From: Lotus japonicus
Lineage: Eukaryota; Streptophyta; Magnoliopsida; Fabales; Fabaceae
Assembly: GCF_012489685.1 (NCBI RefSeq)
Contig: NC_080045.1
Coordinates: 6,391,001-6,455,000 of the forward strand
Reading direction: 5' to 3'
Length of the DNA: 64,000 nucleotides
The notes under the pieces are model-generated. The model made no database searches and was not told the origin of the DNA. It was given only the letters and a program-made list of their open reading frames with translations. Positions 48,322-58,222 of the stretch are shown here, piece by piece. How positions within the stretch are numbered: position 1 is the stretch's first letter; every line of letters begins with the position of its first letter. The position numbers and the translations under genes were made by a program.

Positions 48322-51169
48322 ATGGTGAGACAAACCAGAAGATCTACTGCAGATACACCTCAGTTCCCTCACATGGAAGTTGGTTTGGCAACGGGTCAAA
48401 GGGGCTCTGAGAACCCGGCACAAGAACAAGTTCAAGCTCAAGAGCAGATTGTTCCTATTGCAGAACGGGGCTGTGCCGTTCACTGCGTATTTGCTCCTGA
48501 GGAACTCCAAGTCCTGGCAGAATGGAGATTCAACCTCGACAACCTGGCTGCAAATGGGTTTGATCTTCGTCCTGAAGTCCAAGCTCAAGGTTGGGGAAAC
48601 TATTTCAATCGACTTCGAGGACCGGTGTATGAGAAATTGGTAAAGGAATTCTGGAAGCACGCAGACTGCGATGACACTCAGGTGGTCTCTCACATTCTTG
48701 GCAGGAAGATCATTATCACTGAGAAGTCATTCGTGAATCTGCTAGGAGCAGAAACTGCTTATGGGTATCGGTTCCAACTGACGGAATCCAAGCTGAAACC
48801 CATCACCAAAGACAAAGTCAACAAGGCCCTGTACACCACCTTCAAACCGGGCAAGACGAGTTACAAGGTGATGGATCTTCACCCCAAACTCAGAATCTGG
48901 CACAAGATCCTGCTCAACTGCATCAATCAGAGACCGAAGGGCAGTTCCCCAGATTACATCAACTTCAACCAGAAGGCGATGCTGTTCTTCATTCAAGACA
49001 AGGAGAAGATCTGCCTTCCCTACTTCCTGTTCTCCTACTTAAAGGAATGCATCCGGAAGTCTCGCACCACCGCCTCCATCAAGTCTGCAATCAAATACAT
49101 CCCTTTTGGGAGGCTGCTCTCAGACTTTCTCATTGAAAGCCACTTGGTGCAAGATTTGATCGATGCTGGTTGCACAGAGGATTTGAGCACAATTGTCAGT
49201 GATGTCTTCACTGCAAACTCCTTGAAGAAGATGGGCTTAATCCAGAAGAAGATTGCTCCTGCTCATGAAGACACATCTTCTGAGATCAGAGGAAGAAGAA
49301 TGCCTCTGAATGACTACCCTCTGTGGACTCAAGCGGACAATCCTGACGCCATCAGATGCTATGTTGAAGATCTAAGGGCTCAAGGATTCGAAATTGACCT
49401 TGATGATTTCGTCAGCAGACTACCACCAGCTCCAGAGTTTCCTTCTCCTCCCAAGAGGAAAGCTCAGAGGAAGATGGTTCTGGACGAATCTTCTGAGGAA
49501 TCTGATGTCCCTCTGGTCAAGAAGACGAAGAGAAAGCCTGATGATGGTGATGATGATGATAGTGAGGATGGTCCTCCAAAGAAGAAGCAGAAGAAGGTCC
49601 GAATCGTGGTGAAGCCTACTCGGGTGGAACCAGCTGCTGCAGTGGTCAGAAGGACTGAACCTCCTGCCAGAGTGACTCGATCATCAGCACATTCAAGTAA
49701 GCCTGCACTTGCTTCTGATGATGATTTGAATTTATTTGATGCACTCCCTATTTCTGCCTTGCTTCAACACTCCTCAAATCCCCTCACTCCTATTCCTGAA
49801 TCCCAGCCAGCCGAACAAACCACCTCTCCACCACATTCCCCAAGATCTTCCTTCTTTCAACCTTCTCCTACTGAAGCACCTCTCTGGAATTTGCTTCAGA
49901 ACCCAACCTCTAGGTCAGAAGAACCAACATCTCTCCTTACCATTCCGTACGACCCATTATCTTCTGAACCAATCGTCCAAGACCAACCCGAGCCCAACCA
50001 AACAGAACCACAACCCAGAACGTCTGATCACTCTGCTCTCAGAGCATCAGCACGTCCTGCTGCCAGAACCACGGATACAGACTCTTCAACAGCCTTCACA
50101 CCTGTATCCTTCCCAACCAATGTTATTGACTCTCCTCCCTCCAATACTCTGAATCAATTAGAAAATTCATGGAGGTTAGAAAAGAAAAGGTATCTGCCTT
50201 GGAAGAGTATTACCTTACCTGTCCAAGCCCTAGGAGATATCCTGGCCCTAGACCTGAACGTCTAGTGACCCAGATGAACCTATCTTGGCCAATCCTATCC
50301 AAGAGGCAGACCCCTTAGTTCAACAAGCTCACCCTGTCCCTGACCAACAAGAGCCCATTCAACCAGACCCTGAACCTGAACAATCAGTGTCTAACCAATC
50401 CTCGGTTAGATCACCTCACCCTCTGGTTGAAACTTCAGACCCTCACCTTGGAACCTCTGAACCCAATGCTCCCATGATTAACATTGGTTCTCCACAAGGT
50501 GCCTCTGAAGCCCATAGCAGCAATCACCCAGCCTCTCCTGAACCCAACCTCTCCATAATTCCCTATACTCACCTTCAACCCACATCTCTCTCTGAGTGCA
50601 TCAATATCTTCTATCATGAAGCCTCTTTGAGGCTCCGCAATGTGCACGGTCAGACTGATCTCAGTGAGAATGCTGAAAATGTGGCTGATGAGTGGAACAA
50701 TCTGAGCACTTGGCTAGTGGCTCAAGTTCCAATTATGATGCAGCTCCTGCATGCAGAGGGCAGTCAGAGCATTGAGGCTGCAAAGCAAAGGCTTGCTAGG
50801 AGGGTGGCTCTTCACGAACTAGAACAGAGAAATAAGCTTCTTGAAGCTATTGAAGAAGCCAAGAGAAAGAAAGAACAAGCAGACGAAGCTGCACGTGAAG
50901 CAGCAGCTCAGGCTGAACAAGCCAGACTTGAGGCAGAGCGTCTTGAAGCTGAGGCTGAGGCAGAGCGACTTGCACCAGTTGTGTTTACTCCTGCTGCTTC
51001 TGCTTCCATTCCAGAACCTCAAGCTGCTCAGAATGTTCCTTCCAGCTCTACTCAGACAAGCTTATCCAGACTCGACATCATGGAACAACGTCTTGACACT
51101 CATGAATCCATGCTGATTGAGATGAAGCAAATGATGATGGAACTTCTGAGACGCACTGACAAACCTTAG
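48322..51169 (+). pseudogene. Env-like gene of SIRE-type element B, two frameshifts
   Basis: The frame begins MVRQTRRSTADTPQFPHM at 48322 (the open frame extends upstream but this ATG matches copy A). It runs to about 50145, where one base is missing relative to copy A (CAATACTCTG), and resumes in its original sense after a second one-base loss near 50263. The last part, 50285-51169, ends MMMELLRRTDKP as in copy A. Between the breaks an unrelated tail is read and stops at 50265. The domain layout is N-terminal 'plant transposon protein'-like block, acidic tract (DDGDDDDSEDGP), Pro/Ser/Thr-rich middle and C-terminal coiled coil. The gene lies downstream of pol in the same sense, the SIRE env-like position. 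Confidence 0.78.
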
Positions 51170-51373
51170 TTTTTAGGATCTCTTCTTTTTCTTCTTTTTC
51201 GTTAACTTTGTTTTCCTTTTGTTAAACTCTGTTTCTTTTTATTTATTTATTCTCTTTTGTTCGTTTGTGATTATATATGCATATATATCTATATACTTAT
51301 GTCACATATGTTTGCAAAAGTCTTTTTTATTCATTGTTCTATGTTTACATCATATTTCTTTACATCATATAAT

Positions 51374-51766
51374 CTAGAATGGAGGATCCCTCCTCATTCT
51401 TCTGCACTCCTGGCGCTGCTCTGACCTATCCTTCTCCAGACGCTCCAGTACATGCTGGATGTTGTTGAGTCTGACCTTTAGCTCATCTTTCTCCAGAATC
51501 TCTTCTGAAGTCCTGAGCTTCTTTTCCAAGATTTCTTTTTCTTCCAGCAGCTTGAGTTCAAGCCGGCTGAGTTCTTGCACCTCCTCCACGAAGGCAAGAA
51601 ATTCCTTCAGGTCTCTCTCCAACTCTGGACGCAGGTCCTCTTCCAGCAGTGTCCGTGTCAGCTCCGCGATGGTAGTTGCACCCTCTGGATGCCTGATGTT
51701 CAGGAACAAGTCCTCTTCAAAGGCCTTCTTCCTCAGCTCTTCTAGTGCTACGTTGTATGATGCCAT
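51374..51766 (-). CDS. Antisense small gene of SIRE-type element B, coiled-coil protein
   Basis: On the strand opposite to gag-pol, an ATG at 51766 opens MASYNVALEELRKKAFEE and the frame runs 130 codons to RRMRRDPPF at 51374. (A longer open frame starts at a TTG at 51817.) The protein is highly charged, with leucines spaced about seven residues apart across LLEEKEILEKKLRTSEEI and VLERLEKDRSEQ, and a basic C-terminus, so a coiled coil is likely. A TATAAAAA lies 55 bp upstream on the same strand. Copy A keeps the reading frame of the body with amino-acid changes but no stop, which suggests past selection. I do not recognise the protein. Antisense extra ORFs are known in some plant LTR elements. 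Confidence 0.65.
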   Translation of the reverse strand: MASYNVALEELRKKAFEEDLFLNIRHPEGATTIAELTRTLLEEDLRPELERDLKEFLAFVEEVQELSRLELKLLEEKEILEKKLRTSEEILEKDELKVRLNNIQHVLERLEKDRSEQRQECRRMRRDPPF

Positions 51767-51820
51767 TTTTTTCTTACTGAAAATTATTCGAGGTGTGAAG
51801 CTTACCTTTCTCTCCAACGC

Positions 51821-51828
51821 TTTTTATA
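51821..51828 (-). promoter_or_regulatory. TATA box for the antisense gene
   Basis: TATAAAAA on the minus strand, in the context CCTATAAAAAGCG, would place transcription start about 25-30 bp upstream of the ATG at 51766. The motif is absent from element A, within the deletion. Use as a promoter is inference. Confidence 0.45.
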
Positions 51829-52550
51829 GGCTTCACTTTCTCTCTGAAAGTTAATGCTATTACAGTTTCTCGAGGTTAAGTTCTTGGTAACTGACCCTTC
51901 TATTTACTCACTTGACCGGTGGTAAACGTTCATCCCTTGCATTAACTCTTCTATTTATTTTCGCCTAACTCTGATTCTTACATCGTTTTCATTTTCTTTA
52001 AACTTAGACCTTCTCTAAGGGGGAGTACCTTGTACTTCAAGCTAAGTTTTTCACACCCCAAGCTTTTTGCTTATGACAAAAAGGGGGAGTAAACCCAGTT
52101 TTTGATGTGTAAGATGTGTTAGTGTGATTTATTTTTCTTTTGGAGAATTTAAGAGTTCCACCTTCATGACCATAGATGTGTCACTGGGCAAATACAAGGA
52201 ATACATTTCACTTCTTCTGAAGTGATTCTAAGTTGACTCTGATACCCAAGACTCTGATACCTTGTCCATGACTCTGATCACTTATGCGCTCTGATTATTC
52301 GTTTTTCATCTATGTCATAAGCTTCTCACTCTGAACTCTTATATTTTTTAGCTCAGAATCTAGACTTTACTAACGTTTTCATCAAGTATTAGATTCAGGG
52401 GGAGCTAAGCTCAGAATCAAGCAGTGACTTGAATTCAGAATGAGCAAGATAAACTATTCACATCAGGATAAGTATTATTCTATATCTCTAAACTCTGAGT
52501 GAATTCAGTTTAATGTTTAAGAATTGTTCATCAAAAATCTTAGTTTTGTC
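51829..52550 (+). other. Non-coding spacer between antisense gene and 3' LTR
   Basis: It contains two AGGGGGAG polypurine-like stretches (52018-52030 and 52083-52090) besides the one at the LTR, and many CTCTGA motifs: at least six between 52230 and 52500. No sense-strand gene was found. The same region exists in element A (34336-35050). Confidence 0.6.
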
Positions 52551-52570
52551 ATCATCAAAAAGGGGGAGAT
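52551..52570 (+). other. Polypurine tract of element B
   Basis: AAAAAGGGGGAGAT ends directly at the TGTAAGATC start of the 3' LTR. Confidence 0.85.
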
Positions 52571-53792
52571 TGTAAGATCAAGTTTTGATCTAGTAGTACA
52601 ACTCTATGTTTTGATGATTACAAGTTAACCTTTTGATATGAACAATTGTGGTACTCTAACGTGTTTTTCTGAGTGTGCTATTTACAGGCTCTGACCTCAA
52701 CTCAATCTCACACAAATCAGAAGCACTGTGTATAAAGAGTGACCCAAGCAACGCTTTCGCATTCACCATGTTCAGTATGAACAGTGGAAAAGCTTCAGAA
52801 GTTCTGAAGCTATACAAACTCTGATGTGGACTCAGTCGCTAGAAGCTCTGAAGATCCAGAAGTTCTGATAACCAAGAAACACTGAAGGTTCAGATGTTCT
52901 GATGGTGTAGAAGACTCTGAAGATCCAGAAGCTGAATAGTGGAAACTCTGAAGTCCAGAAGCAAGAAACTCTGAAGGCCATGTTCTTCCCTCTGAGTTCA
53001 GAATCAGAAGATACAATGGTCAGAGGATCTGTGCTTTCCCTCTGACTCTGATCAACCGGCTTCACAAGTTCCAATATGAAGTATTCCCCTGATCAGAAGT
53101 CTCCTAGGTTAAAAGGTCAAGTCGCTATCCAAGTACAAAAGCAAGTGTACCTTCCTGACGACCTACCTAACGTTCTCAGCCACAGTAGAAGCTGGATTTT
53201 CCAGAACTGCCCTCCAACGGTAGCATTTCCCATGCAACGCTCAACCCTAATCCTTGGAGTATATATAAAGGCTGAAGATTGAAAGAAGCGGCTAAGAAAC
53301 TAAGTAGAAGCAATACACATGCGCAAGACATATTCAAAATATTCTAAGCTTTCTTTCATCTTGAAATTCATTGTGTTTACTATAAGCTTTTTAGAAGCAC
53401 TTTCTTTGTAAACAAGAACTTCATATACAGTTGTATAGTTTGCCTTTAGGAGATCAAGGTTGATCGGATCCTAGAGAAGACTAAGAGAGTGAATCTTAGT
53501 GTAAGCTAAGTCAGTGTAATTGTTAGTCACTTGTAGGTTTCAAGTGCAGTTGTAACTCTTACCTGATTAGTGGATTGCCTTCATTCTAAGAAGGAAGAAA
53601 TCACCTTAACGGGTGGACTGGAGTAGCTTGAGTGATTTATCAAGTGAACCAGGATAAAATCCTTGTGTGCTTTTCTATCTCTTATCTTTAGCACTTAAGT
53701 TCTCGAAAGATTTGCCAAAATCTTTAAGGTGGAAGTCTTGTACTGAAAACGTTATTCAAACCCCCCCCTTTCTACCGTTTTTCATACCTTCA
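52571..53792 (+). repeat. 3' LTR of element B
   Basis: TGTAAGATCAAGTTTTGATC to CATACCTTCA, 1222 bp. It carries a TATATAAAGG motif near 53260. It is nearly identical to the surviving part of the 5' LTR. Confidence 0.93.
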
Positions 53793-54233
53793 AAGTTCAC
53801 CATAAGCAAAAGTGTGCAGCCAGCCGTGAATATTGACGGTCATGAGATTAAAAAGATGTTTGAGAAGGCTGCAGAGCATCATGAAAAATTCCTCCAACAG
53901 TTGAAGGAGAAGGAGCTTGAGAGGCAGCAACATGCATCAGCCAATGAACCACATGCTCACACATCCACTACTCAGCAAGATTATCTTATGCAGCTAGATT
54001 CTCTCCCAGGTTGTGTTGCCATGGGTACTCTTCTTCGTCAAATGGATGATTTGCGTGCAAACCAGGAACTCATGTGGGATTTGAGCCAAAGGAAGGATGA
54101 TAGATTCAGGCGCCGCACTCAATTTGGGGAAATTGAGCGAAGAATGATGCAGTTGAGTATTGATGCCGAGGTGCAGAGTTATGCAAATGGAGGAGGACAG
54201 AATGAGGATGTCGAGTCGCTCGACTCTGACTGA
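53793..54233 (+). pseudogene. C-terminal fragment of a retroelement protein
   Basis: An open frame of 146 codons enters from the element B junction (KFTISKSVQPAVNIDG) and ends ENVESLDSD-like at 54233 (read: GQNEDVESLDSD). It is hydrophilic, with a helical EKAAEHHEKFLQQLKEKELE stretch and FGEIERRMMQLSID near the end. This type occurs at the C-terminus of large ORFs in Athila-like and related plant retroelements. The upstream part is missing, so it is a fragment. Confidence 0.5.
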
Positions 54234-55483
54234 GGGAGTTCTCAACCCTCTCTTTATTTTTAGATTTATTTTTAGCTTTGAGTTTTGCATGATAGTTTAG
54301 TTTGTGTCAGTTGTGTCTTTTTGAACCTTAGGATTCCTGCGTTACACACCCTTTGCTAGTGCTTAAGCGGTTTCACCCAAAAAAAATTAGATGTGTCTTT
54401 TATTGAAAATATGTTGATTCAGTGCGTGGTGTGAAACTTCGTGAATATGTATGTATCTTAGTCACAAGGGATAATTGGGTCTTTGGGAACCTGAGTTGAG
54501 ATAACATGGATGGCTGCTTTGAGTTCTTATCAGGGTACACTTACCCATGAGTGTTGAGTGTTCTATTATGACATGCTTGTACCTGCTTGGATCTATCTTT
54601 AAATACATATTGATTATTCAATGCAGTTGTGTATGGTTTTGAGAGATAAGTAGGATTTATTTGTGGCCTTCAGAGTTGAAACATTATCCCGTAGTAGCCC
54701 ACTTTGAGCCTTAGGTGGTAGTTTCTTTGGTACCTACTTTGGTGATTTTTATTGTATCTGATGATCCACATTCAAACGTGTGAAAGAGCATAGTAGAAAA
54801 ATGAGCCTCTCCGATCTAAAAAAAAATGATAAAATAAAAATTCAAAGTATGTATCTCGAAAACAAAAAAACAAAAAACAAAAAAATCCATAGAAAAAAAG
54901 GATGAGGTGGTGGAATAAGTAAGGTTATGGGGGTGATAATCTCACTTTCTATATCTCCCAATTGTTTCACTGCTTTGTTCTAAAAAAAAAAGGAAAGATG
55001 AAAGAAAGTGAAGGAGAAAAGGCTTGGATGAGTTAACTGTTGCTCATGTGTTGTGGAAGTAAGTGGATCACTTGATAATATTGAGTAGCCTTTTGAGTTT
55101 CCACTTTGTTCACAATCCTACCTGATATTGCACCTTAGCCCCATTACAACCTTGTGGAATCTCTCTTGATGGCTCACTTCTGCATTGTTAATTTTGACTT
55201 GATTTCTAGCCAGATTCTATGCACAATACCTGTATGCTCATTTACTTGTATGTGAGATATCAATTTGTTGGAACTCTTGTCCTAGTCCTTGTGATATTCG
55301 ATCTCACTTACTAGAGCTCATGCACCTCTTGGATTTTGATTCATACATTATTCACTTTGAAAAACTCCATGTCTCATTGCTCGTTGGTTGATATCTGTTT
55401 TTTTTGGGTGATTTGTTCTGTGCTTGAGGACAAGCTTACTTAAGTTTACGCTTGAGGATAAGCTGTCGTTTAGTATAGGGGTG
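54234..55483 (+). other. Non-coding 3' region of the Athila-like element
   Basis: No gene is supported. A-rich tracts lie at 54820-54900. The end carries two near-copies of CTTGAGGA(C/T)AAGCT just before the LTR, a hallmark of this element type. Confidence 0.5.
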
Positions 55484-58092
55484 TGATGACACGGGATTCT
55501 ATGGTCCTTTTTCGTAGTATTTAGCATATGTTTTGAAGATTTACTTAAGTTATTTTAGTATTTTTAGTTGAGTATTCGCATTATCTTAATATTTTGATAT
55601 TCTAATTAGTTTTATTATCTTCTTGGCTTATTAGCATTTTTGGTCCCGCAGGTTTCTCAAATGTGCAAACGGAGTCCCTAAACTTTAAAAATAGCAGTTC
55701 GCTACCCCGACGTTTGACTCCGTCAACACTTTTGGTCCCCTGACAGTTTTTCGTCAAAAAACTAACGGTTTTAGCTGACGTGGATTTTTTAATAAAATTT
55801 AAATTGATAAAATTAATTAAAAAACAAAAACATCATTTAATAAAATTTAAATTGAAAAAAAAAACGTCATCTTCTTCATCATTCCCTCTCTCTCTCTCAA
55901 ATTACATCATTATTTTCATTGTTTCTTCTTCTTTAATTGCAACCCCATCAAAACCCTAACCCAACCTCCCACCCTCCCATCAAGAGAAAGGGGATCAAGT
56001 GAGGGATGAAAGGGGAAAACAGATACCCATACCATACATGCCCCCTTTTATCACACTTGGAAAGAGGATAAAGCTTTGTGGTCTTCTTTCATCTTAATTT
56101 CTTCTTTTTTATTGTGGTTTGAGACTGGATTGGAAGTGCTATCACAACGAGGTTTAGGTTCTATTCGATAGAGGGAAGGGTTCATGACTGGTGGTTGTGG
56201 TGATTTCCAGTGAGGGTTTACATAGTAGAGGTTTCTGGATCGGTGGCGGCTCAGTGGGTGGTGAAATGCAAGGTTCAGAGGAGGGGATTCAGAGGTGGTA
56301 TTGGTTCAGAGAGGAGTATCGAAGATGGTGGAGGTTTTTGAGATTTGCGATTTCTTGAGCAGTGGTGGTGTTGCGATTTCTTGTTTACTAATTTCATTTA
56401 ATTCTGTTGCTTCCTGAAATTCTATTTGTGTGACATGTTTATATTCATATAGGTGGGTGGGATTCTGTCTGTTAGTGTTCGATGGAATCGTTTCAAGGCC
56501 TCTTTTAATTTCCGTTTGTATTTGCCTATAATAAAATGGTTCCAGAAAGAATTTTGATAATGATGGAAATGGGGTGTGTTTCTAATTGAGGTGTTGGGTG
56601 AGTTTGTTGGGTTTAAGGTTTTGAGTGTGGAATCTGGATAAGTTCTGGGCAAGGTGATGAAGATGATGAGGGATATATTTTTCTGGTTTTTATTTTTTTT
56701 ATATTTTAATTAATTGTTTTTGGCTTATTTACATAATTACCCTTAGAACCGTTAGTTTTATGACGGAAAACTGTCTGGGGACCAAAAGTGTTGACGGAAC
56801 TAAACGTCGGGGTAGCGAACTGCTATTTTTAAAGTTTAGGGACTCCGTTTGCACAATTGAGAAACCTGGGGGACCAAAAGTGCTAATAAGCCTATTTTCT
56901 TATAGTTTTTATGTTATTTCAATGAGGTTTATAGGACTTAGGTTGTTATTTTGAGTCTAGAAAAGTGCATTAGGGTAATTATCCTTATTTCATCCTTTAT
57001 TAATTATTAAATGTTTTATTTTAGGAAGAAATAAAGGAAAAGAGGAGAAAATCAAGGCAAGAGATGCAAGATTCGGAATTGCACCAAATCTGGAAACTTC
57101 AGCATGAAGCTCGTGCCGTTTTAGCCTGAAAACTGTGTTGTAGCGCGACCAATGCTGAAAATTCTAGCATGAAGTAGCACGAGTTCTGCTTGGAAATCGA
57201 TGTTATTGCACGACATAAGTTGTTGATGGAATTTCTAGCATGAGAGTAGCACGAATTTTGCCTGTAATTCGTGCTATAGCACCAGTCACCAATTTAGTCT
57301 ATTTAAACGTGATTTTTCAACCCTAATTGGATCTTTTTTTCACGTTGAAACTTGCTGAGACTTTTGGAGACAGAGCTTTGAGTTCTTTAGGATCCCTTAC
57401 AGGTTTCTACTGGAATTTTGATGTTTGCTTTCGTCTTCTTGAACTTGTTCCGATGACTGAGGAACTAATCCTCTTTTGCATTAGGAATAGATGAAGTTAC
57501 ATCTTTGATTATGTTTGGATTCGTTTCGGTTTTTATATGAATGACTATATTTCGTTCTTGAATCTCTCTCTTGCTTTGATTGTTATCTACTGCGCATAGA
57601 TTGTTTTACTTGTTTCTATACAATTGGGAAATTCATAGGAACTAGGGATCTAGAGAGGAATTGGATTTTGGTCTCTACACCTTAGGGATAAGGGTAGCAA
57701 TTAATCTGTGATTGTCTGATATTGAACTTAATCTCTAGTTAATTAGTATTAGGTACTAAGGGATTAGCTATCACTAATTAACTAGAAGGAGAACTTGACT
57801 AAGGAATTAGTAAGTAACCAATTCATATATAACTGGAGCGGGTACAGGCATAACAAGGGTAACAGATTCAATTCCCTAGTGTAGCTTTTCTCCCTAAGTT
57901 TTCAAATCAACAACCGTTTATTTATTTTTCTTGATTTCTTTTCGTGATAATCACAATCAATCAATTCTCTATTTTTATCTTTATTTTCGTCTTTGCAACT
58001 AAATTGGTAAATTTAGAAGTAAACTCACACAATCCTTGTGTTCGATAATTAACACCCTGGGCGAAACTGTACACTTGCAGTTTGGCACATCA
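55484..58092 (+). repeat. Athila-like 3' LTR, split by a Mutator-type element
   Basis: TG...CA ends at 55484 and 58092. Without the insert it is about 1.33 kb. It contains a TCTATTTAAACG TATA-like motif near 57298 and short repeats of AGCATGAAGTAGCACGA type near 57090-57250. Confidence 0.6.
55625..56892. mobile_element. Long-TIR Mutator-type element nested in the LTR
   Basis: Inverted repeats of about 180 bp begin GGCTTATTAGCA at each end. Both include TTTGGTCCC, ACGGAGTCCCTAAACT, AAATAGCAGTTCGCTACCCC and GACGGAAAACTGTC-like motifs. The flanks TATCTTCTT (55616-55624) and TATTTTCTT (56893-56901) match at 8 of 9 bases, a decayed 9-bp target duplication. The interior has no transposase. Confidence 0.8.
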
Positions 58093-58222
58093 GATCCCTA
58101 TGTTGCTTTCCCTTGAGGCAATCTCTACACACATTCCCTGAAGGCTCCAGCATATGCAGTCCCTTAACCATGGACTTCTGAGCCAAAATTCCGAGACCAT
58201 TCAACCCTAAATGACCATATCT

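Larger units (their letters stand above)
42046..53792 (+). mobile_element. SIRE-type Ty1/copia retrotransposon B, nearly complete
   Basis: The order is partial 5' LTR (42046-42904), primer site (42907-42918), gag (42976-44886), pol (44774-47878), env-like gene (48322-51169), antisense gene (51766-51374), spacer, polypurine tract and 3' LTR (52571-53792). The overlapping parts of the two LTRs differ at only a handful of positions that I could find (for example CAGCAGAAG/CAGTAGAAG, CACACGCGC/CACATGCGC and the length of a C run), so insertion is recent. The first part of the 5' LTR is lost in the gap, so the target duplication cannot be checked; the right flank is AAGTT. Confidence 0.92.
53793..58092 (+). 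mobile_element. Athila-like Ty3/gypsy element, 3' end and LTR
   Basis: The left edge is cut by element B. It keeps the end of a retroviral ORF (53793-54233), about 1.2 kb of non-coding sequence, the motif GCTTGAGGACAAGC (about 55422), a purine-rich TATAGGGGTG at 55475 and an LTR starting TGATGACACGGG (55484) and ending TTTGGCACATCA (58092). This end layout resembles Athila/Calypso elements. Family assignment is inference. The LTR is split by a Mutator-type element. Confidence 0.6.
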
